In this document: one piece after another, positions 1 through 10,370 of the stretch
Numbering within the stretch: the stretch's first letter is position 1
Layout of the letters: the number at the start of each line of letters is the position of its first letter
From: Neocallimastix lanati (nom. inval.)
Taxonomy: Eukaryota > Neocallimastigomycota > Neocallimastigomycetes > Neocallimastigales > Neocallimastigaceae
Direction: 5' to 3'
Length of the DNA stretch: 45,000 bases
Assembly: GCA_016946835.1 (NCBI GenBank)
Contig: JACVTC010000025.1
Coordinates: 1,305,001 to 1,350,000, forward strand
Made by a program: the position numbers and the translations under genes
The notes under the pieces: generated by a model
What the model was told of the DNA's origin: nothing
The model's input: only the letters and a program-made list of their open reading frames with translations
The model's database searches: none

Positions 1-222
1 TTCTGGTAAAGTATTTAGTATTAAACTAGAATTGTAATTCAAATCCTTCGTTGAAGTATTTGGTATTAAACTAGAATTGTAATTCAAATCCTTCGCTGAA
101 GCACTTGGTATTAAACTAGAATTATAATTCAAATCCTTAATTGAAGTATTTGGTATTAAACTAGTAAAGTTGATTTCATCTGTTGAATTAATTGGAATTA
201 AATTTGAATTAAAACTAGTATT
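1..222 (-). repeat. 45-bp tandem repeat coding 15-residue units in the cytoplasmic tail
   Basis: Four to five head-to-tail copies of a 45-bp unit, in frame in exon 8 of the LRR gene. Each codes a variant of S-x-K-D-L-N-Y-N-S-S-L-I-P-N-T. Copies nearest the left edge are almost identical; those toward 222 are degenerate, so the array probably grows toward the C-terminus outside the window. Confidence 0.85.
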
Positions 223-272
223 CTCTGTATTCTCCATAGATGAGACTGAAGAAAACGAAATTAAATTAAAAC

Positions 273-316
<44 letters not shown>

Positions 317-933
317 GAAGATGATGGAACAGAACTGATGTTAAACTTAATATCATTAGAAATATTTTGAATAGAACTGATATTAAATTCTGAAGGAGAT
401 AAGGATGGGGATTCAACATTTTTAAATTGTGAAGGTGATAAAGATTTTGCTTCTGTATTTTCTATATTATCTATTGAAACGGAGGATGTTAATGAATTAA
501 TATTTGAAACTGGGAAATTAGAAGAATTAATTTCAAGGAATGAATTTGACATTTCAATTGTTGGCGATGCATACAATTCTTCTCTCATTCCTATTTCTGA
601 ATCTGTCTTTTCACGTTTATTTCTAAAACGTAATAAAAGTAAACAACATATACATGAAAGAAGTGCAATAATAATACATATTAAAATAGCTATTATTAAA
701 TTGCTTTTGAGAAAAGAGCCACTTTTTCTTGATTTAAATGAATCTGTACATTTTTTATATATATTATCATTATCGTAATTAAATTTACGAAAAGGTTCCT
801 CTTGAACAATAATTTTTTCACAAGTACCAGGTTCATAACATAAAACATTAATATTTCTAAAATCACAAGTTTCTATTTTTCTACCAAAATTATAGATTTT
901 TGTTGATAATTTTGGATTTCCATCAAGATCACT

Positions 934-964
<31 letters not shown>

Positions 965-1471
965 TTATGGTATTATATATTTAAGTTACATTAATATTTA
1001 TTAGTTTTCAATATTTTTTTAATATTTAATTTAGAATTATTAAATTAAAGATAATAATAATTTTAATTATTAATAACAATTTTTATATATAAAATAGTTT
1101 ATAATTAAAAATTAGTACATATATATATATATTTTTAAAGTTTATTCTTTTAATAATTGAAAAAAGTATAAACAATAATTATAATGACAATTCATATATA
1201 TAGACTTACAATTCTCTTAAACTTTCCAAATTAAATATTTCTTCGGACATATTGGTTAAACCTGTCGTTCCAGCATAACTAAATATTGAATAAAACAAAA
1301 TAATTTTCAAATTAATAATAAAATAAAAAATAAGTATAAAAATATAAAAATATTAAAATATATATATATATTATACAAATATATAGATATATAATAATAA
1401 ATAATAAAATGTATATGAATATTTAATATAAAATTAAATTTTTAATTTTATATTATTATTTCAAATAAAAA

Positions 1472-1503
<32 letters not shown>

Positions 1504-2674
1504 TAATATACTTCATCATTTTAACTTACAATATTTCTAAATTTTTTAAATTTTTAATATTTGATGGTATAGTTTGTATTTCTTTATTATATGAAAGATC
1601 CCTTTTATATTCATAATATTAATTATACGAAAATAAAAAAAAAATATGTTAATTCTACCATTTTAAAAAAATTTTTTTTTTTTAACTTTTAACGTTGAGT
1701 TTGATTATTTATATGATTATATAATATATATAAACTAAAGAACTTACAAAAATTTCAAATCATAATTTAAAATTGAATTTGGAAAACCATTGATTGTATT
1801 GTTATATAGATTCCTTAAGTATTAAAATTATAAAAATAATAAAATTAACAGAAAATAAGAAAAAAGCCCGAAGTATTGTTTTTTTTTTTTTTTTTTTTAA
1901 TAATAAATATATGATATTTATTTACAATCTATTAAGAGGACAATCCTTATTAAGATTCTCCGGAACTATAGCAATATTTGAACTTAAAATTTCTCTATTA
2001 TTTATTATATTTATATAAATATTTATATTTAATAATTTTTTATTTAAATAAAAAAAAAATATATATATATATAATACGTAAAAAAATAGTTTACAAATCT
2101 TCTAATTTGGGTAAATCAAAAAATCTAGTTGGCAATATACCATCTTTAAAAATATGACCTTCAAAAAGTCTAAATTAATTATTATTCCATATAATAATAC
2201 CATTATATATATATTAACGTTAGAAATGTTGACAATTTATTATATAAATTTATTTATTTTTTTAAAATATTACAATCTTCTAAGGTTAGGTAAAATTGGA
2301 AAATTTGAAAAATCAATTTGTTCATTGAATTTATTCATTCTTAATTCACTTTATATTATAATAAATAAATAGGTTGAGAAATTAAAAAAATACATATATA
2401 TTAGTTTTATCTTTATATGTTTATCTATCAATTTATTTTTATATTATTTAATGTAATACATTGCTGTAACGGATCCATTTTCACAAACTATATAATGATA
2501 TTTTCTGCTATCATCACAACATGCTGGTATATTTAGTTTATGTCCTACACTTTGTGTATAAGAATCAAAAAAATTCATCAAATTTTTACAATCTTGAGAA
2601 TTAATATCTTCAGTCTTTTGACCAAAAATTGATATTGTATTAATTAAAAACAAAATTATAATTGATAAATCCAT
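1..2674 (-). CDS. Leucine-rich-repeat single-pass membrane protein, eight exons visible, 3' end beyond the window
   Basis: Exons on the minus strand by my reading: 2674-2460, 2348-2274, 2169-2095, 1994-1926, 1813-1748, 1601-1530, 1278-1210, and 931 to beyond base 1. Introns are GT..AG, 100-278 bp. The ATG at 2674 starts a hydrophobic signal peptide (residues 1-18). A Cys-containing cap follows (C29, C52, C53, C64), then six LRRs of 22-25 residues, one per exon, each with spaced leucines as in LPNLRRL or LKNLEIL. Exon 8 holds a closing Cys-rich segment (CDFRNINVLC), a strongly hydrophobic helix at about 285-311 followed by RFRNKREK (stop-transfer), and a Ser/Asn-rich cytoplasmic tail. At least 524 residues are visible. 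The likely role is a cell-surface binding or sensing receptor; the ligand is unknown. LRR ectodomains are an established binding fold; the function here is inference. No kinase domain is visible before the edge. Confidence 0.88.
272..316 (-). repeat. TTA trinucleotide run coding polyasparagine
   Basis: About 15 uninterrupted TTA triplets on the plus strand read AAT (Asn) in the LRR protein's tail frame. The run keeps the frame. Such Asn tracts are common in very AT-rich eukaryotic coding DNA and are likely length-polymorphic. Confidence 0.9.
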
Positions 2675-2689
2675 TTTTGAATTTCGATG

Positions 2690-2755
2690 AAACGATTTAT
2701 TATTGTTTGTTTTGGCTTTTTTTTCTTTTTTCTTTTTTCTTTTTTTTTTTTACTA
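2690..2755 (-). promoter_or_regulatory. Purine-rich tract just upstream of the LRR gene start
   Basis: Immediately upstream of the ATG at 2674 the plus strand is T/C only for about 30 bases (2718-2750), so the sense strand is an A/G tract. It may lie in the 5' UTR or core promoter. No TATA element can be told from the A/T background. Confidence 0.3.
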
Positions 2756-2913
2756 TAATTTTTATTGAGATTGATAAAAAAAGTTTTTAATAAAAAATAT
2801 TTTTTATTTTATTTTTTATTTGTATATATATATATATCTTTTACTTTAGATGACTTACAGTAATTTTCATCTTATATATTTATATAATTTGAATTTTTGA
2901 TTTTAATATTTCA

Positions 2914-3160
2914 TTTATTTAATAATATATCAAATTAAAATTTTAAAATATATATATTATTTTAATTATAATCAATATAATTTATTTTTTATTTTTTTAT
3001 ATATATATCTTTTTTAAAAACCACTATTTTTTTTTTTATTTATTTAATAATATATCAAATTAAAATTTTAAAATATATATATTATTTTAATTATAATCAA
3101 TATAATTTATTTTTTATTTTTTTATATATATATCTTTTTTAAAAACCACTATTTTTTTTT
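2914..3160. repeat. Near-perfect ~125-bp tandem duplication upstream of the LRR gene
   Basis: The block containing AATAATATATCAAATT, a TATATATATATTATTTTAATT stretch and AAAAACCACTATTT occurs twice, with AATAATATATC at 2921 and again at 3046. The copies differ essentially only in T-tract length, so the duplication is recent. Confidence 0.85.
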
Positions 3161-4402
3161 ATTAATATTTTTATAAATATATATATATATATTTTTTTTT
3201 TCTTTTATTTTTATTTTTTCTTCTTTTTCTCTTTTTAATTAAAAATTTTAATTTGATTTCATATTTTTAATTTTAAATTGTTTTATAATTATAAAATATT
3301 TAAAAAAAAAAAAAGTACTATAAATGAAAAGTAAAGTATATTAAAAAAAATTTTTTTTAAAATAAATTAAATTAGTATTTTCTCCTTAATGTTTAGATTT
3401 ATGATATTTTTTAAAATATTACATATTAATTACAAATTAATAATTTTTATTAGTATAAATAATAAATAATTGAATAATAAACAATAAATAATAAATAATA
3501 AATAATAAATAATAAAAAGAGTATTTATTAATAAATAATAAATAATAAATAATAAATAAATAATAAATAATAAATAAATAATAAATAATAAATAATAAAT
3601 AATAAAAAAGTATTTATTAATAAATAATAAATAACAATAAATAATAAATAATTGAATAACTGAATAATAAATAATAAATAAATAATAAATAATAAATAAT
3701 TAAATAATAAATAATAAATAAATAAATGATTACATAAAAGAGTAACGGTCTATACTAATCTTTATATATTCATAATAAATATATAAATATATTAAAAATA
3801 ATAAAAACTTTATATATTAATAATAATAATTAAGATAATTAAAAAAAAAAAAAAACCAAGAAATATATAAGATTAGAAGATACAAAAGAAATAGTAATAA
3901 AATGATATTATATTAAATTTTATATTAAATTAAATTGAATAAAATTTCAGCATTTAATATAAAAACCCTATTTTAAAAACTTTATTTATATTTAATTTAA
4001 ATGAACGAATGACGTCACAATTACTATGAAATCTTTTTTATATAATTGTGTAACTTTAATCACTATCTTTTTTTTTTTCTTTTTTCTTTTTTTCTTTTTT
4101 TAATTTACAATCTTTGCGTTAATATTTTAATAAAATGGATATAATTTTTTTTACTATTATTTATAATTATGTATAAATCAAACCACTTTTATCTATCTAT
4201 CCATTTATTTATTTATTATTTATTTATTATTTATTTATTTATTATTTATTCATTTATTATTTATTTATTTATTTATTCATTTATTTATTTATTTATTATT
4301 TATTATTTATTATTTATTACTTATTTATTTATTATTTATTATTTATTATTTATTTATTTATTAATTATTATTTTTTATTTATTATTTATTATTTATTTAT
4401 TT

Positions 4403-4434
<32 letters not shown>

Positions 4435-5030
4435 TTATTTATTATTTATTATTTATTATTTATTTATTTATTATTTATTATTTTTTATTTATTATTTATT
4501 TATTTATTATTTATTTATTTATTATTTATTTATTTATTATTTATTTATTTATTATTTATTTACTATGGAAGTAAATATTATAACAGTGAATTCAGTTCAA
4601 CCTTCATCATAATTTCTTTATTTATTTTCTATACATTAACATTTTTTTTTACGAATAAATCAAAGAAGTGGCCTATGTAATGTGTAGATGTGGGAAAAAG
4701 TTGAGAAAGGAATAAGGATTTTTAATATTATTTATATTTATTTATATATATAATATACATTTTTTTAATTGTTTAAAAATTATGTGAGAAGTTGTATTAA
4801 TTGAATATTGGTTGTTCCTTTTTACTTTAAGAATTATAATTGAAAAAAAAAAAAAAAAAAGTTGACATCAGTTATTTTAAGATATTGAATGTAATCTTGA
4901 ATTTTTTTTATATAAATTATAATTGAATGTATTGTAAATAAAAAATACAAAAAAATAATTAAGAAAAAGTAAAATGAACAAAAAAGTCAATGGGAATTGA
5001 AGTAATGAAGTAAATGGAGTAAATAACTAC
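3161..5030. other. Gene-free A/T DNA with TAAATAA and TTTATTTATTA arrays
   Basis: Two complementary microsatellites dominate: (AATAAATAATAAAT)-type at about 3468-3730 and (TTTATTTATTAT)-type at about 4196-4566. A long open frame over the second array is only the repeat read as Leu/Ile/Tyr/Phe and is not a gene. Between them lies a CRE-like site and T/C-rich tracts (4070-4101). 4640-4720 is less repetitive but shows no coding signal. Confidence 0.7.
4010..4017. promoter_or_regulatory. Perfect CRE-type palindrome TGACGTCA
   Basis: TGACGTCA is the full ATF/CREB (bZIP) consensus, in DNA where G and C are rare. It sits about 1.3 kb upstream of the LRR gene start. No other gene begins nearby, so a regulatory role is only a suggestion. 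Confidence 0.3.
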
Positions 5031-5040
5031 TGTTTTATAT

Positions 5041-5266
5041 GGGAGAGTTGCATTTCGCCAAGTTGCATTTCGACAATTGGAGTATTGATATATATAAATG
5101 AATAAATAAATAAATATTAATTCAAAATAATTTTTTTTAAAATTGTTTTTATTCGATATTAATAATATTTAATTTTATTTATTGATTTATTTATTTATTT
5201 TTATCAATACTCCACTTGTCGAAATGCAACTTGGCAAATTGCAATTTGGCGAAATGCCCCACACCC
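5041..5266. mobile_element. 226-bp MITE with TTGCATTTCG-type inverted ends, 9-bp target duplication
   Basis: The left end begins GGGAGAGTTGCATTTCGCC and continues with a second TTGCATTTCGACAA. The right end, read from the other strand, begins GGGTGTGGGGCATTTCGCC and also carries GTTGCATTTCGACAA and GGAGTATTGATA. The centre is A/T only. GTTTTATAT lies on both sides (5032-5040 and 5267-5275) as a perfect 9-bp target duplication, the length typical of Mutator-like elements. Similar ends occur at 23886, 24440 and 32843-32895. It has no coding capacity, so it would move in trans. Confidence 0.85.
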
Positions 5267-5275
5267 GTTTTATAT

Positions 5276-5792
5276 ATAGTATATAATGCATATAATTTTT
5301 ATTACTTTACTGTTTTATATACAATTTATAATATATATGATTTTTATTACTATAACAAATAAAAATTATATTATCTATTTAATGGAAGATATTATAAAGG
5401 AAAATTTTGTAAAATAACCCATAAGATCATAATGATTATAATATTAATAGATAAAAAAATAATAATAAAATGTAACAAAAAAGAAGTTTAAAAATAAAAA
5501 AAAAAAAAATTTTTTTTTTTTGATTATTCAATATATTAATAATGAATAATACTTTAAAATATATATATATATGTATATTTAAATAAATAAATTTATATAT
5601 ATATATATATATATATATAAAAGGATGAAATATATATTAAATTAATTTAAATAAAATTTTTAAAGTGACTCAATTTCTATTAGATACATTAGGTAAAGAA
5701 CAATTTATTATTATTTATGTTAAGATGCATTAGATGAATTAGTAGTATTAGAATATTAATTCTTTTATCTGTAAGATTTTTTTTTTACTAAA

Positions 5793-5824
<32 letters not shown>

Positions 5825-6045
5825 AAAAATAAAATAATAAAATAAAAACAATAATAAGGATAACAAGGATAAGGATAATATTTTATAAAATATAAAATAA
5901 TAATAAGAATTAATATTTTATATTATTATTATGTACTTTGAATTATATTTTATATTTTATATTATTATTATGTACTTTGAATTAGTTATATTTTATATTT
6001 TATATTATTATTATTGGGAAAATTTGACTTTTTTTTTTCTTCGGG
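5276..6045. other. Gene-free A/T DNA
   Basis: Homopolymers and TA dinucleotide runs, with a short tandem duplication near 5905-6015 (repeated TTATATTTTATATTTTATATTATTATTATGTACTTTGAATTA-like units). Open frames here are A/T-repeat shadows. Confidence 0.6.
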
Positions 6046-6059
6046 ATGGTCGTGTTTCG

Positions 6060-6818
6060 ATCGATCAATCTAGTAAACACTCCATCCTTTGCTCTGTCCA
6101 TGCCCACTCGACAACTTTTTCTGCATGCATAAGAGTCATATTACCGACCAGAACCAACTTCATTAATGTCCACTTGCAGAAACATGCTTGAGGAAACACC
6201 TATATCCTGCAGCGCTTTATTACACGGCTCAAGAGTTTTCTTGATAAGTATCGTCAGCCAAGGACTCTATAATTTTTTTTTGTCCCTTGTTAAATATATT
6301 TTCACGGTCAAGTTAAGTGCTTTGGACCTGTTCTCCTCTGCTATATTGAATGGAAGGTTGATATTGATCCCCATCACGCTGGAAAGCTCAATTTTTTTTT
6401 TCAGCAGCTTCTTTCAATCTCTGAAGAAAAGCCATACTGTGGTTTCTAAAATCAATGTTATTGTCACATTTGAACTCTTCCTCCAATAAAATTAATAATT
6501 AACTTATCGAAAGTCTTCACCATTGGAATGTATCACTATTTTTTTTTCCTTAACTGCCTTAACTTCGAAATACTCTATCACCGATTTCAAGAATGGACAC
6601 ATTGAAAAAAACATCACCTCCAAGGTCATTAAACAGCAATTCATTCTCCCGAAGTTCTTCTTGTCCAAACCCAAAAAAAAAAAAAAAAACAAAGCCGATT
6701 ACGTTGGCTCATGGATGATTCTCAAGACTTCCGTCCAAACCTGTAATTGTTACGGGGCATCTCTTGTCACAAAACATGTGTTGGTTGTTCCTAAATCCAT
6801 ACTAATAACTTTAGACAT
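6060..6818 (-). pseudogene. Broken Hsp70/DnaK chaperone pseudogene
   Basis: Hsp70 landmarks appear in order on the minus strand but in shifting frames. MSKVISMDLGTTNTC (start at 6818, phosphate loop 1) is followed by a jump to VLRIIHEPT then GLDKK (6655-6728), IEYFEVKAVKEK and GEDF (6509-6521), QRLKEAAEK (about 6399-6435), ININLPF (6346-6368), and INEVVLVGNMT (about 6100-6160). In functional Hsp70s about 160 residues separate loop 1 from VLRIINEPTAAAL, so the ATPase domain carries a large deletion. There are stops, frameshifts and a 17-bp homopolymer. The substrate-binding domain is missing. The family identification is secure. It is of the DnaK/mitochondrial (hydrogenosomal) type; the start resembles bacterial DnaK with no visible targeting peptide. 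Confidence 0.9.
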
Positions 6819-6965
6819 AATAATTTCCCTTTCATAATGCAAATTGTAAACCGTGAAAACCCCCCCCAAAAAAATGTCATCTCACATCAAAATAGGTCAA
6901 ATCCTACCATGGACATCCAAAATCCGACACACTACACCATTTCTGAATTCATCAAACCCTCTAAC
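6819..6965. other. GC-richer flank of the Hsp70 pseudogene
   Basis: Base composition stays well above the local background up to about 6965 and includes a C8 run (6860-6867). One minus-strand frame contains LGGVFT, faintly like the Hsp70 LGGV-T motif, but the match is too short to claim. Probably part of the same inserted or relic block. Confidence 0.35.
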
Positions 6966-7014
6966 TTTTTTGTTTTAAATTATCATAAATTTTAAAAATA
7001 AATTTTTTGGAGAA

Positions 7015-7053
<39 letters not shown>
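7015..7053. repeat. Long A homopolymer
   Basis: About 38 consecutive A bases followed by GAGCCCTCAAAGAGCTC, separating the Hsp70-bearing GC-richer block from A/T DNA. A poly(A) origin from a retroposed transcript is possible, but similar tracts occur across the window. Confidence 0.6.
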
Positions 7054-7058
<5 letters not shown>

Positions 7059-7339
7059 CTCAAAGAGCTCTAAGTTTCAACATAAGAATGAAAATATCTA
7101 TTAATTATTTTTATTAAATACATATATACATATATATATTTAATAAAAGGATATACAATTTTATTTAAAAAAAAGATTTAATAAAAAGAAAAGGAAAAAG
7201 AAAAAGATTTTACTAGTATAAAAAATGATTTTATATAAATATTTTATTTTTATAAAATGAATAATTTATATAAATTAATTTAATAATTTATTTATTTATT
7301 TATTTATTTTTTAAAGTATTCATAAAGAGAATATATATA

Positions 7340-8052
7340 ACATATATATATTTAATTTTTTTTGTTTTTATTTTCAACTATATCCTTACATGATTCATTA
7401 TCTATTCTAATATTAATTCTATTGTTCTTGTTGAATATTTCGTTTCGTTTATTAATCTTTTTATCCATATAGTTTGTTTTGTACATTCCTTTAAACTTGA
7501 GTACTATGATTGATAAGGCTATATTATTCTGGGTAATAAATTATTTTTTTTTTTATCAATTTTATCATTTTTGTTTATTTATTTATCAGTAGTTTTATTT
7601 TTTTCCCCATTCAATACCAATTTTTATATTTTTTTCTTTAGTTTTTCCTTAATTTTCTTTAATCTAAAATTTTTCATTAGTCCCTTAATCCCTAATAAAC
7701 TTATCGAAATTAATTTGGTAAAGTTTCTATACTTATTAAAAAAAATTTAGATATTTCTTTATTTCGATCTCTACCAGCTTATTTTAACCTGTAGAGAGCT
7801 TTCTTTACTAACCAATATTTTACCTTTACTATAATTTTTTATCATCTTTTTACGTATTCTCATGAATATTTTTTTTTCTTTTAATTTAACATTAAGGCAA
7901 ACTAATTTAATATCTAATTGTTTTAATTTCCAGGTTTATCTGGAAGGTAAGTGCAATAGTTATTGTAAGACGATCAGTTTTTTGTACTGATGAAGAGTAT
8001 GTATTATTAATAGTCTATGCCTTTTCTTTATTTGAAACCTTTGGCTTTCCAA

Positions 8053-8088
<36 letters not shown>

Positions 8089-9330
8089 TATTTTCAATAA
8101 TGTTTTGATTTTTGTAATATTAATTATTATCATTATTTGTGATTTCTGTATTCTAATTATTATTATTTATGATTTCAGAAGGTAGTAGTATTATTATTAA
8201 TGTCTATAACTTCTAAATTATTATTGTTATTTGAATGGTTTTATATTAATATCCTCGGTTTTAGAATTATTATCATTTAAATTTTTGATTATTCATTAAT
8301 TGTTAATTATAGTATTGGAATATTCCCTCTCAATTTGTGAATTATTACAATCGAAAAAGACAGCTAATAGAATCATTCGATAAGAAAGAAGTTTGTTTTA
8401 ATAGATCCAGGAATATTTTCCATAAAGTATACATCTTTTGAAGATAAAAAAAGAATTAGTAAATATATCAAAAATTTTATAATCAATAGAGAAGGAAACA
8501 TAACCAAGAAAAATACCAAGTTTTTATTTTATTTTCAATATTATTTTTCTTATAATTATTATAAAAGTATACCCTGAAACCAATTAAAAAAAAAAAATTT
8601 TAAATGAGATAGATCAATAGGCTTATTGAAGAAAACTTCCTCAGGATTAAAAGAATTGTTATCTTGATGAGGATTTAAATTAAAAAAAACGATAAGCTTA
8701 CAATATTGCTGAATCCCCTCACAAAAAAAATAAAGAGGCAATTTAGCTAAAGATAATAGAGTTTTAGCACAGTAATCAAGTAATTGATTAAGTCGTTCCG
8801 CACGACTATTTTGTTGAGGACAATTCGTTAATGAACAAATAAATTCAATACCATTATCAGCAAGATATTTGATAAGATTGGCGTTATCATAGTCCCTAAT
8901 ATTATAAGTTTTTTTTTAAGAGTAACGATATTTACAGCTGATAGTGCTTCTTCCTTAATTTACAGAAATGAATAAAAGTATTATACAAATCAGATTTATT
9001 TTTTTAATAAATAGATTCAGCTTTTTCTCGAATAATCATCCAAGAATATGTCAGAATAACTGAAATCATTATATGAAGAAATAAAATTTCCAATAACATC
9101 TGAAGGTATAAGTTGAAGAGGATGTTTCTTGATTTTTGAAGAGATGAGTGAAAAGGCTTTTTCTTCATTTTACTAATATGGTATTGAGAATGACCTTATA
9201 TATTATATAAGTTTGTATGTTTTAAAAAAAAAAAAAAAAAAAAAACTTATATATATTTTTATTGTTGTTAAAATGCCCTAAACTTGCTTGCTTGACATAA
9301 ATCATAATTAAAATTTGCTATATTAGTATT
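7340..9330 (-). pseudogene. Ty1/copia retrotransposon pol relic (integrase, RT, RNase H)
   Basis: Read on the minus strand from high to low coordinates, the domains are in Ty1/copia order. A GAG-pre-integrase trace has NFNYDLCQ near LGHFN (about 9240-9330). The integrase core has IFLDDYSR (near 9030), then ADNGIEF and PQQNSRAERLNQ (8780-8880), with HQDNNSFNPEEVF and DLSHLK (8590-8670). Next come GIFLGY and YKIFDIFTNS (8450-8520), then reverse transcriptase pieces: AKGF-KGIDY (about 8010-8060), KQLDIK, KALYRLK and RDRNKEISKFF (7740-7930). RNase H pieces are TIWIKRLINE and IDNESCKDIVENK (7370-7480). Stops, frameshifts and homopolymer insertions occur in every domain. The family is certain; the element is dead. 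I found no LTRs for it. Confidence 0.88.
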
Positions 9331-9894
9331 ATTAACTAAATTATAATTATATGCGTATGGTGTACGCAATAATTATTTACATGTAGCGTATAAATTTAAA
9401 ATTCTTAAAAATTTGAAGATCAAATCTATCCTTTTTAGTTCTTGTATCATTTCAAAAGGTAGTTTCACGGGCAATAACGAATTTTACTTATTGCGTCATC
9501 TAAATCATTTTCAATAATAATTTGAGTTGCATTATCGTTTTGATCTTTGGATTTCTTCCATATCTTTAGGAATGATCTTATTATCAATGTACTGTACTGT
9601 ATTAATTTCAGTTGCAGTTATATGTCTTTTTTAAAACTTAATACTTTTTTTTGGAAAGTTTTCAGTAGTCTATCCAAAATTACTATCGATAAACACGGTT
9701 TTTTTTTTTTTTTTTTTTTTTTATTATATCGATTAGTATAGTATTAGTGGAATTATTGGTTTTGCTCTTTACTAACTTGTTGAAGTAGGAGTTTAATTAA
9801 ACAAAAAAAAAGGCTATATATAAAGAATAAAGGTTACCAACGAGGCATTATGTGGCGTATCATATATTTTATGGGAAATATTCATATGACATTG
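9331..9894 (-). other. Possible upstream (gag/protease) remnant of the copia element
   Basis: The sequence stays less A/T-simple than the background, and the minus strand carries short readable stretches such as DNATQIIIENDLDDAISKI (about 9470-9545). These are plausible for the spacer before GAG-pre-integrase, but no zinc knuckle or D-S/T-G protease motif is visible. The boundary with the next element is at 9895. Confidence 0.35.
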
Positions 9895-9898
9895 CTAA

Positions 9899-10281
9899 TG
9901 ATATGAGGGACTTTTACCATAATTTATAAGCAATGGGTTTTTAAATCATGGTTGCTTAGTAAAATTTATTAATAAAATTATAATATTCGTACAATTAAAA
10001 TAATAATTCTAATTCCTAAAATTTTACAAGAGAGTCCTCTATTTCTAATATAAATAATCTAATCTATTTATAAGAAATAGGTAATATATTAATTATATAT
10101 TCTAATATATAGAATTATATAAATTTTATATGAAATAAAGTATTACAATTATTATAATTATAATAATACATATTGAAATAAAATAAAATAAAATAATTAT
10201 TATCAAAAAGATATAAATTTAATATTTAATAATTAATATTAAATATACAAATATGTTACTACACATATTTGTTTTATATCA
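9899..10281 (-). repeat. LTR-A (3' LTR), 383 bp
   Basis: Begins TGATATGAGGG and ends TTTTATATCA. Bases 9989-10281 (293 bp) are identical to the end of LTR-B, while 9899-9991 (93 bp) are identical to the start of LTR-C and differ at many positions from LTR-B. The LTR is thus a mosaic. Confidence 0.9.
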
Positions 10282-10370
10282 GAAATGCCCTTGCTAAAAA
10301 TTAAACTATATATTTTTTTTATAAAAGAAAATATAAGGTTTAATTAATATAAATAATAATTTTTAAAATT

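Noticed and set aside
4169-4612. 147-codon plus-strand open frame
   Set aside because: It is TTTATTTATTA repeat read as Tyr/Leu/Phe/Ile; the composition follows the repeat, not a protein.
6701-6740. Alternative Hsp70 reading GLDGSLENHP-ANVIGF
   Set aside because: The overlapping frame VLRIIHEPT-SAL followed by GLDKK matches the Hsp70 order far better, so the other frame is chance.
5931-6837. Plus-strand open frames over the GC-richer island
   Set aside because: They lie opposite the Hsp70 pseudogene, whose conserved motifs are all on the minus strand.
7975-8010. CTGATGA-like hammerhead ribozyme core
   Set aside because: No GAAA element or flanking stems in the right order; the sequence belongs to the copia RT relic. 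A similar TTGATGAG phrase at 33120 fails the same test.
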